A stretch of DNA of 64,000 nt from Pratylenchus scribneri. Its lineage: Eukaryota > Nematoda > Chromadorea > Rhabditida > Pratylenchidae. The translations under genes were made by a program, and so were the position numbers. The stretch lies in the NCBI GenBank assembly GCA_030063045.1, contig JAQSEB010000002.1, forward strand, positions 4,340,001 to 4,404,000, in the 5' to 3' direction. Under the pieces are notes generated by a model, which saw nothing but the letters and a program-made list of their open reading frames with translations, was not told the origin of the DNA and made no database searches. This document shows, piece by piece, positions 10,943-21,246 of the stretch (positions are counted from its first letter, which is position 1; the number at the start of each line of letters is the position of its first letter).

Positions 10943-13172
10943 CTAAACAAAATCAAAGTCAATGATAATGTGGGTAAAATCCTCCACTTCCGGCTTCCCA
11001 TTTGATTGAATACGGCTAAGAATTCCAGGAAAATGTTGATTGAAGACATTTTCGGTCATTATGTTATCATTGAATTTGACTGCGAATATTTTGTCGGCCA
11101 ACAATTCCAACAAGGCGTGGATCCGCTCTTTGTTCATTTTCCAAAATCCCAATGCGACAACGCAACAAGTTTCCAATTTGCAATTTTTGAGCAAATGAGC
11201 AATATTCCGGATGAAATTCAGCACTTGGTCATCCACACGCCTGTTTCAAAATGAAATTTATTATTAAATGGATGGTATTTAATTTGGCGAATAATAAAAC
11301 CGGTTTAAGGAGGGTTTATCCCACAAATTCACAAAACCAAATATACCCAAAATTGGATAGAGCTGGTCAAGAAGACGCATTGAATGGTATATAATTTGGT
11401 TATGATTTGGTATTAAAGGGTTTTAAACGATTTACAACCACATTTTGGTATGGTTCAAAACTAATTTAAAATTGGTTAAACCTAATAAGCCAAAACATAA
11501 TCAAATTATGCGTCTGGACCAAAGTCTATGGATGGGTATAAGGTTTGGGGGTCTAGGACAAACGACAAACCATTAAAATCTCTAAACCCTTTTCGTTATT
11601 TTAAATATTTCCCATTATTAAATTAATAATAAATCTCACCAAAAAGAGAGTTCCTCGAAGCCGATAATATAATCCGGCGGTGGAATTGAAGGAATTGGAT
11701 AAAATTCGCTCAAATTTTGAATTTTTGCTTGATAATTGCCCGACTCATCACGTTTTGAGGTAAAATGAAGCCGAACTTTGTGCGGTTCCACGTCACCATG
11801 GAGTTTTGGCCAACAAAGTTGCCGGAATAGTTCGCATGAGGTGCTCAACGAGGAATTGGCCATTTCTTTGCGATCAATCCGTGCCAATGCTTTGGGCAGC
11901 CAATTTGGGAAATATCTAAAATTTACAAAAATTGTTTTAGGATATTTTGGTTTTGGGTAATAATTTTTTTTTGTTATCCCCCTTCTGGAAATTTTTAAAA
12001 TTTATTTTTGTCATAAAAAGGCATATTAGAGGCGCTTTTGAAATCAAGAAAACCGAATTTGACATTCATTTTGAATTCAGAGCACTCCGAATGGTTCAAA
12101 AACCGGTTTAAAATTTATTCGAAAATTTTTAAACCGGTTTTTGAACCATTCGGTTTAAACCGGTTTTTGAACAATTCGGAGTGATCAAAATTCAAAATGA
12201 ATGCCAAATAAGGATACCCTGACCTCGAAAGCTCTAAAATATGTGCATATTAAGGAGGCAAAATTAAATTCATTTATTTTCTTCCTAAAAGAGGTTCTTC
12301 CACATTTCAATCGTACTATTTTGTCATATTCGTTCCAACCTTTTTGTCGATGGTTTTTTGGTGTTCATTCCCGGAGTAAAACCGCTACTGGCGATGGCAA
12401 TGGTCGATTCTGACGAACTTTCCTGTATAAAGTAATAATTTTTTTGTACCGAAAAAATTGAATATTCACCAAACAAATTTGAGATGTTCCCTCCATCAAT
12501 GCTTCATTTCTGTCTTTCGATTTGTCATTTTCCTGCTGCTTCAATTCAATCGTTTCCATTTCCTTTCTCATCGAATCGACCTTGAAAAATAAAGTGGAAA
12601 TTTACATTTTAAAAATTGAAGTAAATTTATTTTATGGGTGCCAATTTTTTTTTGTCCACAAATTTACTTCTTTTGTTCACAAATAAGTTTTTTGATTATA
12701 ACTTTTTTGTGCTTGATCCTAGACCCCAAATCCTATACCCATTTTAAAGAGCTCATCAGACGCGTCGATTGGTATATGGTTTGTGGGGGTTTAAACCATA
12801 ACCAAACCAAAAACCAAAATATGGTTTAGACGGTTTAATACCTTTAATTGTGGACGAAACCCGATAAACTATATATCAATCGACGCGTCTCGATCAGCTC
12901 TACAAATATGCTAAATGGTTTATGGGTCTAGGATCAAACACAAAAAAGTTATAATTAATAAACTGATTTTTCTGCAAAAGAATGTGATTTTTCGGAAAAA
13001 GAATGTAAAAAAATGTTTTCTCAATTTCACTTCAAAAATTGAAGTAAATTTTTACCTTTTGGAATTTCACCGTCATTTCGCTTGAATCCATGCCAACAAT
13101 GGAAGAGTCTGATTGCTCTTTTGGTCCAAAACCTTCCTTCTGCGGTTCGCAATTTTTGTTTTGTTTTTTCAT
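10943..13172 (-). CDS. Unknown five-exon protein (294 aa), nematode hypothetical
   Basis: Minus-strand exons 13172-13056, 12580-12470, 12422-12340, 11915-11640 and 11240-10943 are all GT-AG, and the phases 0, 0, 2, 2 sum to 294 codons plus TAG. The first 100 residues are hydrophilic and coiled-coil-like (MRKEMETIELKQQEN). Then comes YFPNWLPKALARIDRKEM, whose Pro/Leu and basic pattern resembles the start of an F-box-like motif, but I am not sure. The C-terminal exon is a well-formed globular stretch ending HIIIDFDFV. No catalytic motif is seen. Introns 3 and 4 and intron 1 hold GACGCGTC-core repeats. Confidence 0.65.
11280..11590. repeat. GACGCGTC-core repeat, intron 4 of the unknown gene
   Basis: Left part: CCAAATATACCCAAAATTGG then GAGCTGGTCAAGAAGACGCA. 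Then one degenerate copy of the GTTTAAAC-rich unit, and a second core ATGCGTCTGGACCAAAG in inverted orientation near 11508. Confidence 0.65.
12700..12960. repeat. GACGCGTC-core repeat, near-palindromic copy
   Basis: Core CAGACGCGTCGATTGGTATA near 12750 and its inverted mate TATCAATCGACGCGTCTCGA near 12872. The outer arms TATAACTTTTTTGTGCTTGA and its inverse near 12935 also pair, so the element folds back over about 250 bp. It lies in intron 1 of the unknown gene. Confidence 0.7.
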
Positions 13173-13456
13173 TTTTAGTCTCAAATAAATTTGTTCGAAA
13201 ATGAATATTTGTGCAGATTTTAATCTTTAATTCTCTTCTAAATTTTAATAAAAATAATTCGATTTTTTTGGTAGAAATTAATGATAAAAATTTAAATAGA
13301 AATTGGAATTTGTAACCAATTAATTTAAAACAATGAAAATTTTTTAAATATATTTAATTTATCAAATAAAAGAAAATAGAATACTTTTTATAAATAATGT
13401 CAAAAAATGTAAATTAATTTTTAAATAATGTTCCTCATTTTGTCCATTTGCGCACT

Positions 13457-16400
13457 TTAGTCAACATTCATCAGTGTCTCGGCCTTGTCCTTCTTCATTG
13501 TTTTGAGCACGGATGGAAGCTTGTTGAAGAATTCCTTTAAAATTGGGGATAAATTTAATTTTAAAAGGGTTTTAACTAAAATAATTTTCCCATTTGAGTG
13601 CCCAATAAAATTCTTTCGATTTATGCAAAATTTGCCAATGTTTTAGTCCAAAATTTAAGGTATTAAACCGGTTTAAACCATTTTTAAACTGTATTTTATT
13701 TTGATCTAAACGGTAAACCCATAAATATATATAGGAAAAACGGTTTGGTACAAAAGGTTAAAGGGTTTTATACTGGTTGTTATAAGGGTTTAAACCGATT
13801 GGTAAAAGTGGTTTAAAGGTTTTAAACCGATTGATAAGGTGTTTAAAGGGTTTTAAACCGTTTTGTAAAAGGGGTCTAAAGGGTTTTAAACTGAACGGTA
13901 TAAGGATTTTAAACCGTTTGGCATAAGAGCTTTAAAGGGTTTTAATCGTTTGGAAAGATTTTAAACCGATTGGTAAAAGCGGTTTAAAGGGGATTAAACC
14001 GTTTAAAGCAAAATTTAAGCTTCCGGTAAAAATGTTTATCCACCTACCGAGAAAAGCGCCGTTGCATAATGAATGGAAGAAGTGTCGCCCAACTCCCGGA
14101 TGGAATGCATGGCCAATTGGGGGCAACCAACATCGATTGTCTGTGAAGAAAAATATTTTTTGGATTTTATTTTGGCCCATTCCGTCTACCTGCATTCCCA
14201 GTTTCGAAGCCAGAATTGGACCAACCGTTGAACCGCAGGGCGAATCATTTCGGACGACCACTTTCTGGAAGAAATTTTTTGTATTTTTATAGAATTTAAT
14301 TTGCCCAAAAATGTTAATATAATTATAATGGTTTAAGGGTTTGTCCCACATTGGTCAACAATTAAAGGGTTTTAAACGGTTTAAACCACATTTTGGTTTA
14401 ATGGTTCAAAACTAAGTTAGAATTGGTTAAACCCAAAGCCAAAATGTAATCAAATGATGCGTTTTGACGAGATTTATCGATTGGGATTGGATATACCGTA
14501 TACGGTTTAAACGTTGAATCGTTTCAATTTTTCGATAATATTTTTAATTTTTATTTAAATAATTCAAAACCGACCTGTAGAGGAATACCGGCCGAATCGG
14601 CAATGACTTTGAGCACGGCATGGGTGATGGCCGTTGTGGCATATCGTTGATTGGCGTTCACTTTCACAACCACTCCCCTGTGGAACATTGGCCGATGGCA
14701 ATCCTTTAGAATTGAATATTTTTATGTAAATTTTTGAAATTTTTAAAAATTTTTTCTCATTAAATTTAGGGTTGATTTTCTTTTAAATTTTCATTATTTT
14801 ATCAAAAGTTGCAATATGAAGTAACCAAAAACCAAAATCTGCAGCCTAATTAAGGCCATCGCCTCATTCGAAATCGACACAAATTCTGAGTTTTTTTTTT
14901 TGAAAATTTTTTCTTCGAATTAAAATTTTCAATTAAAAAAATAATTAAAAAATCTATAAATTTTTCGAAATTTTTTTTACTATGAATTTTTTCGCGAAAA
15001 AATCAGCGTTTTTCTCTTTAAAAACCTCCAAAAATTTTTATTTTTTTGTATATTTTCCTATAATTTTTGTTAATATTTTTATCAATAAAAATTTTCCGGC
15101 TAATCTGGCTCGAACCCACCTCATGTTTCTGGCCATAATTTGGATGGCATGCATGTGCCTGATCAGCGGAGATCATCAAAGAGCGGCCAATGGCACATTC
15201 AAATGCGGTTGGGTCCTCGGGGGAGACGGCAATTCGACGCAGGAGCCATTCCATGAAATGGGATTCGGCGCCTTGGGAACTGCCACTTCCGACCTAAAAA
15301 ATATTAGGGGCTTAAGATTTTGCAAAAATTTTTCAAAAATTAATAAAATTTGATTGTGTTTTGGATTCGGTTTTAACCTAGTTTTGAACCATTAAACCAA
15401 AATGTGGTTTAAACCGTTTAAAACCCTTTAATTGTTGACCAAACCAAAATGTGGTTTAAACCGTTTAAAACCCTTAATTGTTGACCAAACCATAACCAAA
15501 TTATATACCATTCAATGTGTTTTGACCAGCTCTATCCAATTTTGGGTATATTTGGTTTGTGAATGTGTGGGACAAACCATTAAACCATTATAATTATTTT
15601 TCCATTTTTGGCAAATTTCAATGTTTTTCGCCTAATTAAAAAATATTTATTCGTTGCCCACCTCTTCATTGTCAAAACAGGCCACCATTCGAACATTTTT
15701 ATCTGCCGAAAATGCCTCGGCATTTCGAATGCTTTCCACCAATCCTTGCATTGCCGTGTATGTCCCAACCAAATTGTCCAGACGGGCGCCCGAAATGAAT
15801 TCCTCATTTATTCCAGTCAAATTCTGCAAATAAGAAATTTATTCGATAATTTTGGTTAAATTTTTTATGATTCATTGATTAATTTGGTTGGAAAATTTTT
15901 ATTGATATTTTGGTTAATTTTTTTTATTTTTTTATTGATTTTTTGGCTAAAAATTACTGATTAATTTTAATTTAAAAAACTTACAGCCGGCTGGGAATCG
16001 TACAAATACAGGTCCAAATCGAGTAAATCTTCATTTTGACAGCCGGCCGCCTTGGAAATTGACTGAAAAAATTAAAAATAAAATCAATAAAATTAATTTA
16101 ATTTAATTAAAATTATTTAATTAATTTTTTTTGTGAATTTACGTCCAAAAGAATTTGATGATGTTCGCCGAGAATGGAACAATTCTGCTTTGGTGCTGTC
16201 TTTTCCTTTTGTTGTTCATCATTTTGCGCTGCTTTTTCCTCCCCATCCTTGCCATTGCCGCCGTATTCATCCATTCCGCAAATGTGTGCCAAAATTGGGC
16301 GAAGATGTTGTTCATTGTTGAACTCGAATTTGCCTCGTTCCGAGTCGAGATGGATGGCCTAAATTTAATTATTAAAAAACTTAAAGTTTTTAATTCGATG

Positions 16401-18743
16401 TAAAATCTTATTTTAGGCAATTCTTACAAATTGTGGTCCTGAAAACAATTTTATAATTTTTCAAAAATTGCTTTTTGGAGGTTTTCTGAGGTGTCGACCA
16501 AGAAACTGACATCCGTTTTGTTATATTTTACCATCCTGGTGTAAGATATTGCCACTTGAACCATGAAAAGGCCAAGAACGAACCCAGAATTAATTTTCTA
16601 AAATATTTTTTTATTGGCCAGTATTCAGAAATTTTCCAAGGAGAGGGCCAATGGGGGGGGGGGGGGGCAATTTGAAAATTTTTTCATAATAAGGAGAAAG
16701 AAGGAAAATTTTTCCCCATATGAGGGAAATTTGGCCCAAAAAATAGCCGCGAAGCGAAAAATTTGGTCCAAAAATGGCCTTCATGCGATGCGGAAAATTT
16801 TTCCCAAAGGAAGGGGCCATTCCCCGTTCCCCCCTGGATACGGGCCTGGTCCCCATCTCGGTATTTTCATGGTAAAAGTCGGCCATTATCTTACCAAGAT
16901 GGCATAATATAACGAAAAGGATGTCGGTTTCGTATTCTGAACGGTCGAAAATCTTCACAATTTTTGAAAATTTAAAAATTTTTCTGGACCAAAATCCATT
17001 TGCCAGATTATAATTCGATGTTTTTAAAAACCTTAAGATTTTTTATATTTAAAACCTAAAGATTTGGAAATTGGATGGCTTACTAAATTTGGAATGTGCA
17101 GGAGAGGACGGCGAAGGTCAACAAGTTTGTGCAGAATGTGGCCTTGGTCATTGCGGAAAACCACTTGGCCGGCGATGCTCAAATCACGGTCAAACCATGT
17201 GCGCCAGAGACCACCGCCGTAGGGGGCAACGCCAACCTTAATAAATTGATTTTTTGCCAGTTTTAAACTTTTAAACCTGCAAAAATTGCTCCGTAATTTT
17301 CTTCGAGATGGGTTTCAGGCGAAGGCAAGGACTGAAAATGGAGGAATAAGTTTTATAAGTAAGAGTATTTCGTATTTTTGGTCGAAATATTATATTTTAT
17401 CACTGAAAATTAAGAATTACCAGAAATGAATTAGAGAGTTTTATTTTTACAAAAGTGCTAATGTTTCTTGTTGCTAGACTACGAAACCCAAAAGCCTTAA
17501 TTTTTGAGGCAAATGGGTGATTATTCTAGCCATTCTACGATTTCCCCTCGAGTGATTAGAGTTTGCGGCACATTATTTTTATTAGCCAAAACAAACTCAT
17601 GCCCTCAAGGGACGTGAGCATCCAAATTTATTATGATCCCTCAAATGAGAATAAAACCTGGAGAATGTATAAAAATGTTTAAACCAAGTCCGGAAAACTT
17701 TTTCTATGGGGCATGGCCGTCGCCAGTAATTTTTGACGGGAGGGGCTGACCAATAAAAAAGACCAAAAAAATTTTTTGCGCCTGTGGCGCGAAAATTTTG
17801 CCATTAATCCGGTTAAAGTTTTTTTGATAATCTTCTGTTATATAAATTATTTTAAAAAATTGCGCCGCAGACGAAAATTTTCCCGAAAATCGTCTCTTAA
17901 TTTAAAATTTAAACTAAAAAATAGCCCCGCAGGGAAAAATCTTAACGAAAAATGTCTTTTCAATGGCTAATTTCTTCGAATTCGCTGACCGCAGCTAGCA
18001 GCCCTTCTCTTCGGCCGGCTGACGGGTGGGGCTTCAGCCCCTACTACCTACTAGCACCCCCTAGCGACGGTCATGCTATGGGGGTTTAAACCAGAGACCC
18101 CTAAATTTTGCAAAAGTAAAGTTGGGATGGGACTATTCATGCAAAATTTGTGAAAAAAATTTTTTAGACCAATGTGTAAATAATGTATAAAAATGTTTAA
18201 ACCAAGTCCGGAAAAATATTTCCCTTGTGAGCAGGTTTTCGAACCCAGACCCCCAATTTTTGCAAAAGTTATGGTCTAGGTCGAAAATTTCCAAAAATTT
18301 TTTGGTAAAATGTTTTATAAACCCCAACCAGCCTAAACCTAGAGCCAAGAAGCTAAACCTGTCAGTGTGCGCAACCACAATTGAATATCCAGCCTCTTGG
18401 GGTTTGAAGGCACCGCCAATGGCGAAGGCAAAAATTGATGATTCATTCCTAAATTGATCGATTAAATCAATTAAATGTGTAATTAATGCATACTTTTTAA
18501 TGTAGTACTTTCCTCTGGGCTCAACCTGGAAACGTTGCTGTTCAAATAATTCCACAAAGCCGGCATTTTTGAGGATTGTCTCAGAGCATTCAACAGCTTA
18601 ATATGTGAAAATTAGATTATTTTATGTTTTAGAATGGAAAAACCATGAAATGGAGTCACTGATTTGTTCAAAAATGAAAGAAAGTTGATTGCTGATGTGC
18701 GAATTTGTTGTTTAAAATCACCCGTAAACATTTTGCCGTTCAT
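13457..18743 (-). CDS. Aspartyl aminopeptidase (M18 family), complete
   Basis: A cytosolic metallo-aminopeptidase that removes N-terminal Asp/Glu. Twelve minus-strand exons: 18743-18644, 18596-18359, 17331-17277, 17236-17084, 16358-16143, 16062-15985, 15823-15662, 15293-15120, 14703-14575, 14264-14190, 14140-14048, 13534-13457. All are GT-AG and the phases agree; they give 516 residues. Family landmarks in order: AHTDSPCLRLKP, YGGGLWRTWFDRDL, RPLLHIPNLAIHL, RLDN, DNEEVGSGSSQGAE, SADQAHACHPNYGQKHE and DVGCPQLAMHSIRE. The metal ligands and catalytic Glu are therefore all present. It is slightly longer than the usual 475-485 because exon 5 has a hydrophilic insert (GGNGKDGEEKAAQNDEQQ). Exons 1-2 lie in duplicated block B. 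Introns hold several mobile elements. Confidence 0.96.
13640..14020. repeat. Degenerate GTTTAAACC tandem stretch
   Basis: Repeated units of 30-35 bp of the form GGTTTAAAGGGTTTTAAACCG with varying spacers fill the last intron of the aminopeptidase. The GACGCGTC core is not evident here, so this may be an eroded internal part of the same family. Confidence 0.5.
14330..14530. repeat. GACGCGTC-core repeat, aminopeptidase intron
   Basis: One GTTTTAAACGGTTTAAACC unit, then a core ATGATGCGTTTTGACGAG near 14456 followed by TTTATCGATTGGGA. The left core half is missing, so this is a partial copy. Confidence 0.55.
15350..15600. repeat. GACGCGTC-core repeat, two 47-bp units
   Basis: Two tandem 47-bp units with AATGTGGTTTAAACCGTTTA, then ACCATTCAATGTGTTTTGAC and CTCTATCCAATTTTGGGTAT. 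This is the usual right half in reverse orientation, inside an aminopeptidase intron. Confidence 0.65.
16475..16990. mobile_element. TIR-type repeat element in aminopeptidase intron 4
   Basis: Long imperfect inverted ends: GTCGACCAAGAAACTGACAT (near 16492) pairs with ATGTCGGTTTCGTATTCTGA-like sequence near 16930, and CCATCCTGGTGTAAGATATT pairs with TATCTTACCAAGATGG. The centre is purine-rich with a G tract near 16655. No transposase was found and no clear target duplication was read. Confidence 0.55.
17712..18075. mobile_element. hAT-like MITE (364 bp) with 8-bp TSD
   Basis: Flanked by the direct repeat CTATGGGG (17704-17711 and 18076-18083). Ends are CATGGCCGTCGCCAG and, inverted, CATGACCGTCGCTAG. 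Copy A has the uninterrupted sequence at this position (near 103-110), so the insertion happened after the duplication or was excised cleanly from copy A. It lies in aminopeptidase intron 2 and has no coding content. Confidence 0.88.
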
Positions 18744-20090
18744 TTTTGAAATATAAGATTAAAAGAAATGACAAATGAGTAAATTAACTAAATTTTCATT
18801 TGGAAGAAAGCTAGAAGAAGAGAAATGAAAGGAAAAGCTATTTTGTGGTGGTAACTGGTAATGGTAACGATTTAATGGTTAAGCCCATCTTAAACTAAAC
18901 AAAGATGTTTGCGGAATTTATAAAAAAAAGGAATGTCAGAATTAATTTTACTTGGACTAATGAACAATTGACAAAAATGTGAATTAACTAATATTTCCCG
19001 AGATTAATAAGAATGCCGATATCCAACCAAGTTAATAAAACCTTAAGATTTATTAGTCGTTCTTGTTAGATATTTTTTGAGGTGAGAGATTATGGAAAAT
19101 GAGGAGAGTGAAGTGAAGTGACAAGTGAAGTTATAACAATTTCTTGACCAATTTTAGTACTTTTTGCTTATTAGATGGATGACCTCTATATTGAAGATGA
19201 AATACGTATTTTACAAATTATAGAAAAATATAAAGCAAATGACCTGGAACTGGAATCTATAGAGGAGACGATTTGTAATCTCTGATATTACCTTGGATAG
19301 TTTTTGGCCCATAACTTAACGAGCATTCACCAATCCGGGAAGGCGATATATCATCGGAAATCCCAAAGTATCCTCTACAATTTTGCCTTAAATTTTATAC
19401 AAGCTTTAAAAAAGTTACATGTATTTGACTGAGTGGAATAAACCGAATAATTATTTGTTGTTGGAGGAAAAACCGCTTATTTTACAAATTATTTTAATTT
19501 TAAAAAACAGCAAAGCCACTTTTTGGAGTACATTTAAGGCTTTCAAATGGCATATCGCCTTCCTGAATTGATTGCTTCCTTCTTGAGATATACTATGGCA
19601 ATAAGAATGGACACATGTTTCTGGTGATTGCGGCAAAAAATTGAATTGAATTTTATTTTAGATTTTTTTTTGAAGGGGTTAAATCTCAGACCCTCCTACT
19701 CGGAGTTATTCAAATGGAAAGAAGATAATTTTGTTTAATTTCCTCTATAAAAGTAAAATTAATCGACTACAAACGAGAAAATTGGCTGCAAAAAGGCTCA
19801 ACAATTTTGCATTCGCCCCTCCGGGCCCAATCGCATCGTCTTTTCACTTTCAACATTCTTTTCGGAGGCCACCTTCTTGACTTTTTTTTCCAAAACCTTG
19901 TTCCCCATTTCTTCCATTTTTTACAACTCCGGCGCTGGAGAAGGGGCGACCCAATTTTAGTCCGTCGGAGGGGGACTGGCCCAGCTGGATCGGTTGCGCA
20001 TTCCTTTTCACCCCAATTTCCCGTCCTCATTCTCAAATTCCCCCATATTTTTTTCCATCCATCACCAACGAGTGTCTTTCAACTATAATA
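18744..20090. other. Intergenic region between divergent genes (copy B)
   Basis: Equivalent to 773-2183. It contains one GGCGATAT-family repeat at about 19325-19615 and a pyrimidine-rich stretch before the peptide start. No gene was seen. Confidence 0.5.
19325..19615. repeat. Palindromic MITE-like repeat (GGCGATAT family)
   Basis: Copy B partner of the element at 1425-1715, with GGGAAGGCGATATATCATCG on one side and GGCATATCGCCTTCCTGAAT on the other. Confidence 0.6.
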
Positions 20091-20983
20091 ATGCCATTTT
20101 TTGTTCCCCTTTTCCTTTTGTTCCTTCTCCTTTCACAACTGGGAATTTTGGCCCAAAAGCGGAGGGCAACATCATCGGCAGGTATTCAAATTATATTCAA
20201 ATTATTCTTTTTTTTACACTTATTGAAGCCGAATCCGTTTTCCACGACCAAAAATAGTATATAATGACATAAATTTTAATTTGTAATGAATGGCCTTATG
20301 GCCATATCCTCAGTCCGTACCGTAGGCATCCGAAAGTATTAATCGATGGCTCATTCGATTCGACATGGTCGATTTAGTTGGGGAAATGACAATTCTGGCC
20401 AGATTTGTTCAATTTTGAAATGTTAAACCGGTTTAAAAACCCAAAATTTCACTTGGCCGTATCTTGGTTTAAGCCAAAAATATTAAACCGGTTTAAAAAC
20501 CCAAAATTTCACTTGGCCATAACTTAGGTTTAAACCAAAAATGTTAAACCGGTTTAAAAATCCAAAATTTCACTTGGCCATAACTTAGGTTTAAATCACT
20601 TAAATCTATTAGAAATTGAAATCTTCTAAACAATACCCACCCTAACGAATCGATTGAACCATAGATTAAGATTAGGGCTATAGGGCAATTAGAAGATGCC
20701 GAAACAGAATCGGTCACAACATTTAAATATATTTAAAAATTCAGTGCATCATCCAATTGGGCCACCACCCCATCAACGTCGACATTCACCAATAGTGCCG
20801 CATCCTTTCAACAGCAGAATTAGCCGTGCCCAACATTCTCAAGCCCTGGTACATCCCCCAGGCATTAAACCGCCAAAAGGGGTGGCCGGCGCATTGAATA
20901 AAGCAAAGCTGAAGGATTTTATGCGAATTGGAAGGGAAATTCTGCGAAAAAGGAGGGTTTTCCGTGCCCGAGTTCGTCAATGA
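20091..20983 (+). CDS. Small secreted basic peptide, copy B (unknown function)
   Basis: Exon 1 20091-20181 and exon 2 20745-20983 join in phase 1 to give 109 residues. The product has the same plan as copy A: hydrophobic signal peptide (MPFFVPLFLLFLLLSQLGIL), KRR, His/Pro-rich segment and basic C-terminus ending RVRQ. It has one His fewer in the VHHP stretch and a few substitutions such as SLA/SSA. All changes keep the frame, while the intron differs by a whole repeat unit (three 61-bp units instead of four). It lies 264 bp upstream of, and in the same direction as, the WDR60-like gene. Confidence 0.7.
20290..20695. repeat. 61-bp tandem array repeat (TTAAACCGGTTTAA family)
   Basis: Three tandem units, starting near 20416, 20477 and 20536, with the same flanks as 2390-2860. 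It fills the intron of the copy B secreted peptide gene. Confidence 0.75.
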
Positions 20984-21246
20984 TGATTGAATGTGAATTG
21001 ATTGATGGATGAGGAAAGGATGAAGGGAAGAACATATTTTGGCCAAATTTTTTCATAAATTTTTAAATTCTAACAAATAAATTTCTTTTTTTTGTTCATT
21101 GAACTATTTTGAAGGCCATAGGAATGGGAAGGGGGGGGGGGGGGGTGGTTGCCAGGGAAACAAAATGTTGAAGGAAGAAATTGTTCAAAATTACCCGATA
21201 AAAAATAATTACCCCTTAAAAATTAATTTCGGCCCCCAACCCAAAA

